A stretch of DNA of 64,000 bases from NCBI GenBank assembly GCA_947501555.1, contig CANMWG010000004.1, positions 248,001 to 312,000 on the forward strand. Direction: 5' to 3'. This DNA is from an uncultured Paracoccaceae bacterium. GTDB taxonomy: Bacteria > Pseudomonadota > Alphaproteobacteria > Rhodobacterales > Rhodobacteraceae. The notes below the pieces were generated by a model. It worked only from the letters and a program-made list of their open reading frames with translations. It did no database searches and had not been told where the DNA came from. Positions 35,237 to 43,449 of this stretch are shown piece after piece; positions within the stretch are counted from its first letter, which is position 1; every line of letters begins with the position of its first letter. Made by a program: the position numbers and the translations under genes.

Positions 35237-36033
35237 TCCCGAATGTTCTGTCAATCGCAGGTTCTGACCCTTCGGGCGGGGCGGGAATACAGGCGGATAT
35301 CAAGGCAATCTCGGCCAATGGCGCCTTTGCCATGGCCGCGATCACCGCACTGACCGCGCAGAATACGCAAGGTGTCAGCGGCGTGCATCTGGTACCGCCC
35401 GACTTTGTTGCAAAGCAGATAGGGGCCGTCTTCCAAGACATTCGTGTGGATGCAATCAAAATCGGCATGATTGCAAATGCGGATATCGCCAGTGCCGTGG
35501 CGAAAGCTATTGAGGCTAAGGCAGACGTCCCTATCGTCTTGGATCCTGTAATGATCGCCAAAGGCGGGGCGTCTTTGCTGGAAGATGACGCCATCAACAT
35601 GGTCCGGGATGCCTTGCTGCCCTTGGCCGCGGTCTTGACACCAAACTTGCCTGAGGCCGCGCAACTGTTGGGGGTGGCCACCGCAGCCACCCGTGCCGAC
35701 ATGGAAGCACAGGGCAAGGCGCTTTGCGCGCTGGGCCCAAAGGCGGTCTTGCTGAAGGGCGGTCATCTGGATGGACCACAAAGCCCCGATGTGTTGGTCA
35801 CGCATGACAGCACGCAGTGGTTTGAGGCATCGCGCCTGCCCACCAAAAACACCCATGGAACCGGCTGCACGTTGTCCTCGGCACTGGGGGCCCAGCTTGG
35901 CAAAGGGTTGTCGGTCGCCGAAGCCGTGACCCTTGCGAAAGACTATGTGGCCGGGGCGATCGCCCATGCAGACAGCCTATCCGTGGGCTCAGGCCACGGA
36001 CCCACGCATCATTTTCATCAAGCAGGAAAGTAA
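35233..36033 (+). CDS. thiD: Hydroxymethylpyrimidine/phosphomethylpyrimidine kinase
   Basis: ThiD phosphorylates HMP twice to the pyrophosphate used by ThiE. The 266-residue ribokinase-fold protein begins VLSIAGSDPSGGAGIQADIK. It has KIGMIANADI, VLDPVMIAKGGASLL, LTPNLPEAAQLLG and the catalytic-loop KNTHGTGCTLSSALGA. It overlaps thiE by four bases. The substrate-binding protein gene follows after six bases, linking uptake and kinase. Confidence 0.96.
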   Translation: MIPNVLSIAGSDPSGGAGIQADIKAISANGAFAMAAITALTAQNTQGVSGVHLVPPDFVAKQIGAVFQDIRVDAIKIGMIANADIASAVAKAIEAKADVPIVLDPVMIAKGGASLLEDDAINMVRDALLPLAAVLTPNLPEAAQLLGVATAATRADMEAQGKALCALGPKAVLLKGGHLDGPQSPDVLVTHDSTQWFEASRLPTKNTHGTGCTLSSALGAQLGKGLSVAEAVTLAKDYVAGAIAHADSLSVGSGHGPTHHFHQAGK

Positions 36034-36039
36034 CCCAGT

Positions 36040-36978
36040 ATGAAATTCACGCTTTTCGCCACGCTCTTTGCGCTTCTGACCGCTCCTGCCTTGGCACAGG
36101 ACCGGATGACAGTAATCCTGGACTGGTTCATCAACCCCGACCACGGACCCATCATCATCGCTCAGGAAAACGGGTACTTCGCCGAAGCCGGTCTTGAGGT
36201 TGAGATTGTCGCACCTGCCGATCCGTCAGACCCGCCCAAAATGGTTGCTGCCGGTCAAGCCGATCTGGCGATTTCCTACCAGCCACAGCTGCATATGCAA
36301 ATTCACGAAGGTTTGCCATTGCAGCGGGTCGGCACGCTGGTCGCAACGCCGCTGAGTTGTTTGCTGGTGCTGGCGGATGGACCAATCCAGACGCCCGCCG
36401 ATCTGGCCGGACGCAAGGTGGGCTTTTCCGTTGGGGGCGTGGAAGAGGCCGTCTTGGGCGCAATTTTGCGGACACATGGCCTGACGCTGGATGATATCGA
36501 TCTGGTCAACGTAAACTGGTCGCTATCGCCTTCTCTGATGTCCGGTCAGGTCGATGCGGTGATCGGTGCTTTCCGGAACTTTGAGCTGAACCAAATGGAT
36601 ATCGAAGGCGTCCCGGGCCGCTGCTTCTATGTCGAAGAAGAGGGACTGCCACCTTATGATGAGCTGATCTATGTGGCCAACCCTGAAACGATGGACGCCG
36701 ATTTGATCCGGCGCTTCCTGGCAGCGACCGAGAAAGCCACGCAATATATCGTCAATCATCCTCAGGACAGTTGGAACATCTTCGCAGCCACGTCGCCCGA
36801 GCTGCAAGACGAACTTAACGCACGCGCCTGGGTCGATACGCTGCCACGCTTTGCGCTGCGCCCCACAGCGATGGATGTCGGACGCTATGCTCGGTTTGAG
36901 GCTTTCTTGGCCGAGGCAGGTCTGATCCCTGCGATCAACCCGGTGTCTGCCATCGCCATCGATGTGACCGCCCAATGA
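36040..36978 (+). CDS. thiY: ThiY-like substrate-binding protein (pyrimidine precursor uptake)
   Basis: The 312-residue periplasmic binding protein has a signal peptide ending ALAQ (about 1-20) and belongs to the NMT1/ThiY family. Typical stretches are VILDWFINPDHGPIIIAQ, GYFAEAGLEVEIV, GQADLAISYQP and GFSVGGVEEAV. ThiY proteins bind HMP or its formylated amine, FAMP. It is encoded between thiD and tenA and, with thiZ and thiX downstream, forms a full ABC importer. The ligand cannot be settled by reading, but the tenA partner favours pyrimidine breakdown products. Confidence 0.92.
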   Translation: MKFTLFATLFALLTAPALAQDRMTVILDWFINPDHGPIIIAQENGYFAEAGLEVEIVAPADPSDPPKMVAAGQADLAISYQPQLHMQIHEGLPLQRVGTLVATPLSCLLVLADGPIQTPADLAGRKVGFSVGGVEEAVLGAILRTHGLTLDDIDLVNVNWSLSPSLMSGQVDAVIGAFRNFELNQMDIEGVPGRCFYVEEEGLPPYDELIYVANPETMDADLIRRFLAATEKATQYIVNHPQDSWNIFAATSPELQDELNARAWVDTLPRFALRPTAMDVGRYARFEAFLAEAGLIPAINPVSAIAIDVTAQ

Positions 36979-37661
36979 CCGCCCCGGACTATGGCCGCGC
37001 CTTTGCCAGGCTACGCGATGGGTGCCCAACCGCATGGGCCGCCTACACAAGGCATGACTTTGTGCGGGGCTTAGGCGATGGCACATTGCCGCAGGCCGCA
37101 TTCCTGCATTATCTGGTGCAAGACTACGTCTTTCTGGTGCATTTTGCCCGGGCCTGGTCGCTTGGTGTGGTCAAGGCTGAAACCTTGGACGAGATGAAGA
37201 TATGCGCCCGTACAGTCGATGCGCTGGTGAACCACGAAATGGCGTTGCATGTGAAAACCTGTGCGGCGGCTGGGATTGATGAGGCCACGTTGTTTTCCGC
37301 CAAAGAGGAAGTCGCGAACCTAGCCTATACGCGCTACGTGATGGATGCCGGGGTGCAAGGTGACTTTCTTGACCTGATCGCTGCTTTGGCGCCCTGTTGT
37401 TTCGGTTACGGGGAAATCGGACTTGCGTTGGCCAGCACTGCGCAAGCTGACACACCCTATGCCGAATGGATCGCAACCTACGCGGATGCCGAATATCAGG
37501 AGGTCATGATCGTTGTAGGTGAAATGTTTGATCGCGCCATTCTGCGGCGTTTGGGTCCCGACTTTGAACAAACGCCGCGTTGGGCGCATCTACAAAACCG
37601 CTTTACCACCGCAACAGAACTTGAGGTTGGTTTTTGGGATATGGGGCTACGTGGCGCGTGA
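36975..37661 (+). CDS. tenA: TenA-family aminopyrimidine aminohydrolase
   Basis: TenA converts 4-amino-5-aminomethyl-2-methylpyrimidine, a thiamin breakdown product, to HMP for ThiD. The 228-residue helical protein has the entry helix HDFVRGLGDGTLPQAAFLHY and LVQDYVFLVHFARAW. The active-site Cys lies in APCCFGYGEIG (about 135-145), and a C-terminal Glu lies in YADAEYQEVM (about 172-181). It overlaps thiY by four bases and thiZ by four (GTGA). Together with ThiXYZ it marks a salvage route rather than de novo synthesis. Confidence 0.94.
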   Translation: MTAPDYGRAFARLRDGCPTAWAAYTRHDFVRGLGDGTLPQAAFLHYLVQDYVFLVHFARAWSLGVVKAETLDEMKICARTVDALVNHEMALHVKTCAAAGIDEATLFSAKEEVANLAYTRYVMDAGVQGDFLDLIAALAPCCFGYGEIGLALASTAQADTPYAEWIATYADAEYQEVMIVVGEMFDRAILRRLGPDFEQTPRWAHLQNRFTTATELEVGFWDMGLRGA

Positions 37662-38383
37662 CCACTAGCCCCGCGATCAGATTGCAGGGCAGTTATTTCC
37701 TGGGACAATGGGCTCTGTTTGAACGGGCCGATCTGACTATGAACGCTGGAAAATGGACCTGTCTGCTTGGCAAATCTGGCGTCGGCAAATCCACAATCCT
37801 GCGGCTGATCCTGGGGTTAGAGACCGCCGGCCGGTTTGATGGGGTGATCAAGGCAGATGATGGCAGGCCAATAGCGGGTCGCGCCAGCTATATGGCGCAG
37901 TCAGACCTATTGCTGCCGTGGCTCAATGTCCGTGAAAACGTGGTCCTTGGCGCACGTTTGCGGGGTGAAAAGCCTGATTTTGACAAGGCTGACCAAATGA
38001 TCGCAAGGGTCGGGCTACCGGCCCAAAGCGCGCAAAAGCCAACGTCACTTTCCGGGGGCATGCGGCAACGCGCGGCGCTGGCACGCACATTGATGGAAGA
38101 CCGGCCCATCGTTTTGTTGGATGAACCGTTTTCGGCACTGGACGCAAGCACACGTGCGGATATGCAGGATCTGACGGCAGAGGTTTTACAGGATAAAACC
38201 GTGCTCTTGGTGACCCATGACCCGGCTGAGGCATGCCGGTTGGGGCACAACATCACCTTGCTCTCGGCCACCGGCTGCCAATCCTGGCCCGTGCCGGACA
38301 CGGCCCCGATCCGGGCCATTGATGACCCGGCAACATTGCGCAGCCAAGCCGAGTTGCTGACATATCTGCGGGGTGGATCATGA
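37658..38383 (+). CDS. thiZ: ThiZ-like ABC transporter ATP-binding protein
   Basis: This is the ATPase of the pyrimidine-precursor importer. GTG 37658, overlapping the tenA stop as GTGA, gives 241 residues; a longer in-frame start lies inside tenA. Walker A is LGKSGVGKSTILRL, the signature is LSGGMRQRAALART, and Walker B with its catalytic Glu is PIVLLDEPFSALDA. The H-loop is LLVTHDPAEA. It overlaps the permease gene by four bases. Confidence 0.94.
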   Translation: MTTSPAIRLQGSYFLGQWALFERADLTMNAGKWTCLLGKSGVGKSTILRLILGLETAGRFDGVIKADDGRPIAGRASYMAQSDLLLPWLNVRENVVLGARLRGEKPDFDKADQMIARVGLPAQSAQKPTSLSGGMRQRAALARTLMEDRPIVLLDEPFSALDASTRADMQDLTAEVLQDKTVLLVTHDPAEACRLGHNITLLSATGCQSWPVPDTAPIRAIDDPATLRSQAELLTYLRGGS

Positions 38384-39153
38384 GCCGGTTCACATACCCC
38401 GTCAGCGCAGCAGTACTTGGCCTGATGCTTTGGCAATCGGTGGTTTGGATCACCGGGGTGCCGCATTTCATCCTGCCAAGCCCTGTGCAAGTAGGCCAAG
38501 CGGCGCTGGATAACCGGGTGCTGATCATGGGGCATGCATTTGTCACCGCAAGTGAAGTCATCCTCGGGCTGATCATCGGGGCAGCTTTAGGCGGGCTCAC
38601 AGCAATCCAATTGGCGATGTCGCCGCACTTGGCGCGGTTGGTGCTGCCACTGCTCGTGTTCACCCAAGCGGTGCCGGTCTTCGCGCTGGCACCCATTCTG
38701 ACGCTATGGTTCGGCTATGGGATGGCCTCAAAAATCGTGATGGCGGTGCTGATCATCTACTTCCCCGTGACCTCTGCATTCTACGACGGGCTGATGCGGG
38801 TGAACTCTGCGATCTTGGATCTGGCCAAAACGATGGGGGCAAGCAATGCGCAGACCATGCGACGGATCAAAATCCCCCATGCGTTGCCCGCCTTGGCATC
38901 GGGGCTGAAACTGGCGGCGGTCTATGCACCCATCGGGGCGGTGATTGGCGAATGGGTTGGGGCCTCGCAGGGGCTTGGCTATCTGATGTTGCTCGCCAAC
39001 GGCAGGGCAAAAACAGACCTGATGTTCGCGAGCCTTTTGGTTTTGGCGTTGCTGACGGTTGTATTGCACTGGGTCGTCTCAGCGATGGCGGACCGGCTAA
39101 GCGCGGATGCGCAAGGCCACGCTGTTAGAAAGAAACCCGGTCACCGCCCTTAA
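38380..39153 (+). CDS. thiX: ThiX-like ABC transporter permease
   Basis: The 257-residue inner-membrane protein has six membrane segments. The BPD-type EAA loop reads AKTMGASNAQTMRRIKIPHA followed by LPALASGLK, which docks the ATPase. It completes the ThiXYZ importer and ends the riboswitch operon. Its last 29 bases overlap the 3' end of the convergent BKACE gene, so no terminator can lie between them. Identification as ThiX rests on family and operon context. Confidence 0.92.
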   Translation: MSRFTYPVSAAVLGLMLWQSVVWITGVPHFILPSPVQVGQAALDNRVLIMGHAFVTASEVILGLIIGAALGGLTAIQLAMSPHLARLVLPLLVFTQAVPVFALAPILTLWFGYGMASKIVMAVLIIYFPVTSAFYDGLMRVNSAILDLAKTMGASNAQTMRRIKIPHALPALASGLKLAAVYAPIGAVIGEWVGASQGLGYLMLLANGRAKTDLMFASLLVLALLTVVLHWVVSAMADRLSADAQGHAVRKKPGHRP

Positions 39154-40066
39154 GATCGAGCATCTCGCGGGCTTCATCCGGGGTTGCGACTTCGCAGCCA
39201 AGGTCTTCGATGATGCGTCGGATCTTGGTGACCTGCTGTGCATTGGTTTCGGCAAGCGTACCACGTGAGATAAACAAGCTGTCTTCCAGACCAACCCGTA
39301 CATTGCCGCCCATCTGGCTGGCTGTCGTGCCAAGCGTCATTTGCGCGCCACCGGCACCCAGGACGGACCAGCGATAATCATCACCAAACAGGCGATCCGC
39401 GGTACGCTTCATAAACACCAAGTTATCGACCTCTGGGCCAATTCCACCCAGAATGCCAAAGATAAATTGGATGAACACAGGTGCCTTGAACAGGCCAATA
39501 TCCATGCAGAATTTCAGGTTATACAGATGCCCGACGTCATAACATTCATGCTCAAACTTCACGTCATGCGGGGCGAGGGTTTCGGCGGCCTCTTGGATAT
39601 CCCGGAACGTGTTGCGGAAAATGTTGCCGTCAGAATTCTTGACATAGTCCTTTTCCCAATCGAATTTCCAATCTTCATCTTTGTAGCGGCCCGCCAAAGG
39701 ATGGAACGAAAAGTTCATCGACCCCATATTCATCGAACACATCTCAGGCGAAAAGGTCTTGGCCGGGGTGATCCGATCTTGAATAGACAACGTCAGCGAT
39801 CCGCCGGTTGAGATATTCACAACCGCATCTGTGGCTTGCTTGATCCGCGGCAGGAACGGTGCAAAATCATTGATCTCGACCGAAGGCGCACCCGTTTCGT
39901 TATTCCGGGCGTGTAGATGCAGAATGGACGCCCCCGCTTCGGCCGCGTCCATCGCCTGCTGCGCGATGGCGTCATAGCTATAGGGCAACCCATCAGACAT
40001 TGTTGGCGTATGAATTGCACCCGTCACAGCGCAAGTGATGATCGTCTTTTGTTTCTTCCGGGCCAT
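39125..40066 (-). CDS. BKACE-family beta-keto acid cleavage enzyme (DUF849)
   Basis: BKACE enzymes condense a beta-keto acid with acetyl-CoA to give acetoacetate and a new acyl-CoA; Kce of lysine fermentation is the model. The 313-residue TIM barrel has ITCAVTGAIHTP, the zinc-binding HLHAR (about residue 49) and VNISTGGSLTLS. The C-terminal stretch GGNVRVGLEDSLFISRGTLA carries the Glu and Asp seen in the family. It is the last of ten leftward genes including a dehydrogenase that could supply its keto acid. The substrate is unknown. Confidence 0.93.
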   Translation of the reverse strand: MARKKQKTIITCAVTGAIHTPTMSDGLPYSYDAIAQQAMDAAEAGASILHLHARNNETGAPSVEINDFAPFLPRIKQATDAVVNISTGGSLTLSIQDRITPAKTFSPEMCSMNMGSMNFSFHPLAGRYKDEDWKFDWEKDYVKNSDGNIFRNTFRDIQEAAETLAPHDVKFEHECYDVGHLYNLKFCMDIGLFKAPVFIQFIFGILGGIGPEVDNLVFMKRTADRLFGDDYRWSVLGAGGAQMTLGTTASQMGGNVRVGLEDSLFISRGTLAETNAQQVTKIRRIIEDLGCEVATPDEAREMLDLKGGDRVSF

Positions 40067-40069
40067 GGA

Positions 40070-41098
40070 TCAGTCTTTCTGAGCTGTTTGAGAATGTTTG
40101 ACGCGATAACTGAGCGGGAAAAGCTCTACGTCAAAGCGGGTGCGGATCAGCCCCCAAATGCCTTTGGGGGCCTTGAGCATGATCACAATCGCAACGACGC
40201 CCAAAACCATCAGGTATATGGTCCCAAGGTCGGCCAGCGTTTCGCGCAGTGCAAAGAAGATCAAGGTGCCAATGATGGGCCCTTCGATCGTACCAATCCC
40301 ACCAATCACGACGATGAAAATCACGAAAGCTGTCCAGTCATTGACTGAGAACGCCGCATCCGGGGATATCCGCAGCTTTTGCAGAAAGATCAGTGCGCCG
40401 ATCATGGATGTCAGCGCCGCCGTGACAATATAGACCACAAATTTGGTCCGCCAAATGTCGATCCCAAGGGACCCGGCTGCCAACTCGTTGTCTCTGATGG
40501 CGGTCAGTGCCAGCCCATTGCGAGATCGCAGGAAAAAGTAAACAGCAGCAATCACAATGACCGCAGAGGCAAGCGCCAACCAATAGCTCAGATGTTCGCG
40601 CCCGGCCCGCGACGATGAAAGTGATCTGACAATGCCAACGGGCAGCGATGATCCTGAACCACCACCCAAGACTGAGACTTGCGCAAACGAAAGCCGAAAC
40701 ACTTCGGCGATGACCCACGTCCCGATGGCAAAATAGGCTCCGCGCAACCGGAAAATCAAAAGGGCCACGGGCACCGCGATCAGCGCACCAAAGAACCCTG
40801 CAATGACAATGGCGCCGATGGGGTGCACGCCGCCAAACATCGTCAGCGCAAACAACATATAGCCGCCAAACCCGACATAGGCCTGCTGCCCCACCGACAC
40901 CAGCCCGGCATAGCCCGCCATCAGGTTCCACAGGCTGGCAAGTGCGAGATACAGGAACAGTTCGCCCATCAGGCGCATGTCGGCCCGGCCTGCCCAATAG
41001 GGGGCGGCGATCAGAATGATCAGGATCAACAGACCAAGAACCGCTGCGATCTTGGTCACAGAAGACGACCGGGTGACGTGGAAATCTGATGGGGTCAT
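40070..41098 (-). CDS. livM: LivM-type branched-chain/other amino acid ABC permease
   Basis: The 342-residue permease has about ten membrane segments. Typical LivM wording includes LMAGYAGLVSVGQQAYVGFG, GAYFAIGTWVIAEVFRL, TAIRDNELAAGSLGIDIWR and the C-terminal GIGTIEGPIIGTLIFFALRE. It pairs with LivH, which it overlaps by four bases. Despite the name, such systems carry many small organic acids and amides. The neighbours suggest a hydroxy or keto acid precursor as cargo. Confidence 0.93.
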   Translation of the reverse strand: MTPSDFHVTRSSSVTKIAAVLGLLILIILIAAPYWAGRADMRLMGELFLYLALASLWNLMAGYAGLVSVGQQAYVGFGGYMLFALTMFGGVHPIGAIVIAGFFGALIAVPVALLIFRLRGAYFAIGTWVIAEVFRLSFAQVSVLGGGSGSSLPVGIVRSLSSSRAGREHLSYWLALASAVIVIAAVYFFLRSRNGLALTAIRDNELAAGSLGIDIWRTKFVVYIVTAALTSMIGALIFLQKLRISPDAAFSVNDWTAFVIFIVVIGGIGTIEGPIIGTLIFFALRETLADLGTIYLMVLGVVAIVIMLKAPKGIWGLIRTRFDVELFPLSYRVKHSQTAQKD

Positions 41099-41967
41099 TC
41101 GCCGATCCTCGGGAAAAGTCCATTGGGGCGCACGGCAAGGATGATCAAGAAGACAAGATGGCCTGCCAGCAACTGCCAGCCCGGGTCAATCTTGGCCCCG
41201 ATTGTCTGTGCGACACCAAGGATCACACCCCCAACCAGCGTGCCCCAAAGATTGCCCAACCCACCAATGATGACGGCTTCAAACCCAAAGATCAGCCGTC
41301 CACCCCCAATCGACGGATCGAAACTGGTCCGGATGCCCAACATGATGCCCGCGATAGCCGTCACGGCAAGCGCCAGGGCCATCGCCAGCCCAAAAATATG
41401 ACGCCGGTTCAGGCCCATCAGCTGAGCGATTTCCTGATTGTCTGACGTGGCTCGAAAGGCGCGCCCAAGGGCGGTGCGGTAAAAGGTCCATTGCAGCCCA
41501 GCGATGACACCCACTGCAATAACAAAGGTCATAACGGGCAAAACACCCAACGACAGACCACCCGCAGAAAAGCTCGCGGTCTCCAACGCTCCGGCGTTCA
41601 TCTTTTGCGGATCGGCAGAATAGGCTTCAAGCAAGGTGTTTTGGATGATGACAGACAGACCAAAGGTGACCAGCAAGGGGGGCAGGATATCCTTGCCCAA
41701 GGTCTGGTTCAGGATTGCGCGTTGCAACACATACCCCATGATTGCCATCGCGGGCACGACAACCAACAGCGCTGCCAAAGGGTGCAAACCAAGAAGCGTA
41801 GTTGCAGACAGCCCCAGATATGCGGCCAAGACGATCAAATCGCCATGGGCGATATTCACCAACCGCATGACCCCAAAGATCAGCGATAAGCCCGCCGCAA
41901 ACAGCGCATAAAGGCCGCCCAACAAGGTGCCTTGCACCACTGCATTGACCCATTCCATCCTAAGCAA
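41095..41967 (-). CDS. livH: LivH-type ABC permease
   Basis: The 290-residue permease has about eight membrane segments. The characteristic starts are VQGTLLGGLYALFAAGLSLI and FGVMRLVNIAHGDLIVLAAY. The ATPase-docking loop FRATSDNQEIAQLMGLN is near residue 190, and GGLGNLWGTLVGGVILGV lies toward the end. It overlaps livM by four bases and livF by eight. It is part of the same ten-gene operon. Confidence 0.93.
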   Translation of the reverse strand: MLRMEWVNAVVQGTLLGGLYALFAAGLSLIFGVMRLVNIAHGDLIVLAAYLGLSATTLLGLHPLAALLVVVPAMAIMGYVLQRAILNQTLGKDILPPLLVTFGLSVIIQNTLLEAYSADPQKMNAGALETASFSAGGLSLGVLPVMTFVIAVGVIAGLQWTFYRTALGRAFRATSDNQEIAQLMGLNRRHIFGLAMALALAVTAIAGIMLGIRTSFDPSIGGGRLIFGFEAVIIGGLGNLWGTLVGGVILGVAQTIGAKIDPGWQLLAGHLVFLIILAVRPNGLFPRIGE

Positions 41968-42667
41968 CTCCGAAATAGGCGCGCGAGATATCCTCGCGGG
42001 CGACAGTGGCGGATGCGCCCTCTAGTGAGACGCGCCCTTCTTGCAAACAGTAAAAGCGGGACGATACGGACAGCGCTTTGGTTATGTCTTGCTCGACGAT
42101 CAGGGCACTCATGCCTTCGTTGATTATGCCGGGCAAAGCCGCATAGATGTCTTTGATAATGATCGGTGCCAGCCCAAGGCTGATCTCATCAAACAAGATC
42201 AAATCTGGGTTCGCCATCAACGCCCGCCCAATCGCCACCATCTGCTGCTGACCACCGGACAGCGACGTCGATTGCTGATGGCGGCGTTCTTGCAGGATCG
42301 GGAACAGCTTGTAGACTGCATTCAGCGACCAAGGGCCCTTGCGGCCAACCTGACCACCGATGATCAGGTTTTCCTCGACCGAAAGCGATGGAAACAGCTG
42401 CCGACCCTCTGGCACCAAGGCAATGCCTTTTGCGGCAACCTCGTCCGCGCGCAAGGCACCGATGTTTTCACCGCGATAGCGCACCATCGCGGCCTTGTTC
42501 TGGGTCAGTCCCGAAATAGACCGCATCAAAGTGGTCTTGCCCGCCCCATTGGCGCCAATGATCGCCAGTACCTCGCCCTCTCCGGCTTCGAGCGCAACGT
42601 CATACAATGCCTGAAAGTCACCGTAAAAGGCATCAAGACCGCTAATTCTAAGAATGGGATCAGGCAT
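41960..42667 (-). CDS. livF: LivF-type ABC ATP-binding protein
   Basis: The 235-residue ATPase has Walker A IGANGAGKTTLMRSI, the signature LSGGQQQMVAIGRALM and Walker B DLILFDEISLGLAP. The LivF-specific VPEGRQLFPSLSVEENLIIG is near residue 90. It overlaps livH and livG by eight bases each. Note that DEISLGLAP keeps the catalytic Glu. Confidence 0.94.
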   Translation of the reverse strand: MPDPILRISGLDAFYGDFQALYDVALEAGEGEVLAIIGANGAGKTTLMRSISGLTQNKAAMVRYRGENIGALRADEVAAKGIALVPEGRQLFPSLSVEENLIIGGQVGRKGPWSLNAVYKLFPILQERRHQQSTSLSGGQQQMVAIGRALMANPDLILFDEISLGLAPIIIKDIYAALPGIINEGMSALIVEQDITKALSVSSRFYCLQEGRVSLEGASATVAREDISRAYFGVA

Positions 42668-43388
42668 CAGCTGCGATCCCCAGATAGATTTCCTGCACTT
42701 CTGGACTTTCCATCGTGGTGTGCGGGTCGCCTTCGGTGATCTTGCGCCCGAAATCGATCACCATCAGCTTGTCCACGACGGCCAAAAGCGCATGCACCAC
42801 ATGTTCGATCCAAATGATTGTAACGCCACGCGCATGGATATCCTTGATGGTCTGCACCAGGGATGTGCATTCCGCCTCAGTCAGCCCACCTGCGATTTCA
42901 TCAAGCATCAAAAGCTTCGGCCTGGCGCATAAAGCACGGGTCAGTTCCAGCCGCTTGCGACCCAGAAGGGTCAAACCACCGGCAAGGGTGTTTGCGCGAT
43001 CCAAAAGTGCGGTCTGATCCAGCACCTCAATGCAAAACTGTTCGGCCTCTTTGCCGTGCAGGCCGCCAGCTTGCGTGGCGGCAATCATCGCGTTTTCAAA
43101 AACGGTCATACCCGAAAAAGGCTGTGGGACCTGAAAGCTACGCGCCATCCCCGCCCGGCACCTTTTGGCGGCGCCATCACGGGTGATATCCGTGCCATCA
43201 AACATGATACGACCTGAATTAGGGGCCAAGGTGCCGGTGATCAGATTGAACATTGACGTCTTGCCCGCCCCATTGGGACCAATGACGCCCAGCGCTTGGC
43301 CGGACTGAACTTCAAAGCTTAAGTCTTCGGCGACGGTGATCGCGCCAAACGCCTTTGACACCTGATCAAGTTGCAGAAATGCGGTCAT
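42660..43388 (-). CDS. livG: LivG-type ABC ATP-binding protein
   Basis: ATG 43388, preceded by GAGGGA, gives 242 residues; an in-frame upstream start is less well placed. Walker A is IGPNGAGKTSMFNLI. The usual LSGGQ signature is replaced by LAGGLTLLGRKRLELTRAL, a known variation in LivG proteins (typically LPYGxQRRLEIARAL). Walker B is LLMLDEIAGGLTEAEC, and the H-loop is WIEHVVHALL. The start follows a hairpin that separates it from the binding-protein gene. Confidence 0.92.
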   Translation of the reverse strand: MTAFLQLDQVSKAFGAITVAEDLSFEVQSGQALGVIGPNGAGKTSMFNLITGTLAPNSGRIMFDGTDITRDGAAKRCRAGMARSFQVPQPFSGMTVFENAMIAATQAGGLHGKEAEQFCIEVLDQTALLDRANTLAGGLTLLGRKRLELTRALCARPKLLMLDEIAGGLTEAECTSLVQTIKDIHARGVTIIWIEHVVHALLAVVDKLMVIDFGRKITEGDPHTTMESPEVQEIYLGIAADA

Positions 43389-43413
43389 ATTCCCTCGCGA
43401 TAGCGTAAGCGGG

Positions 43414-43433
43414 GGCACCCGAACCCGGATGCC
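43414..43433 (-). other. Hairpin between binding-protein gene and livG
   Basis: On the minus strand GGCATCC, loop GGGTTC, GGGTGCC form a 7-bp stem with one G-T pair. No T-run follows, so it is not a full terminator. Such hairpins after binding-protein genes commonly protect the upstream message and lower the level of the downstream membrane parts. Confidence 0.5.
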
Positions 43434-43449
43434 GCCAAGCGTTTTTTGA

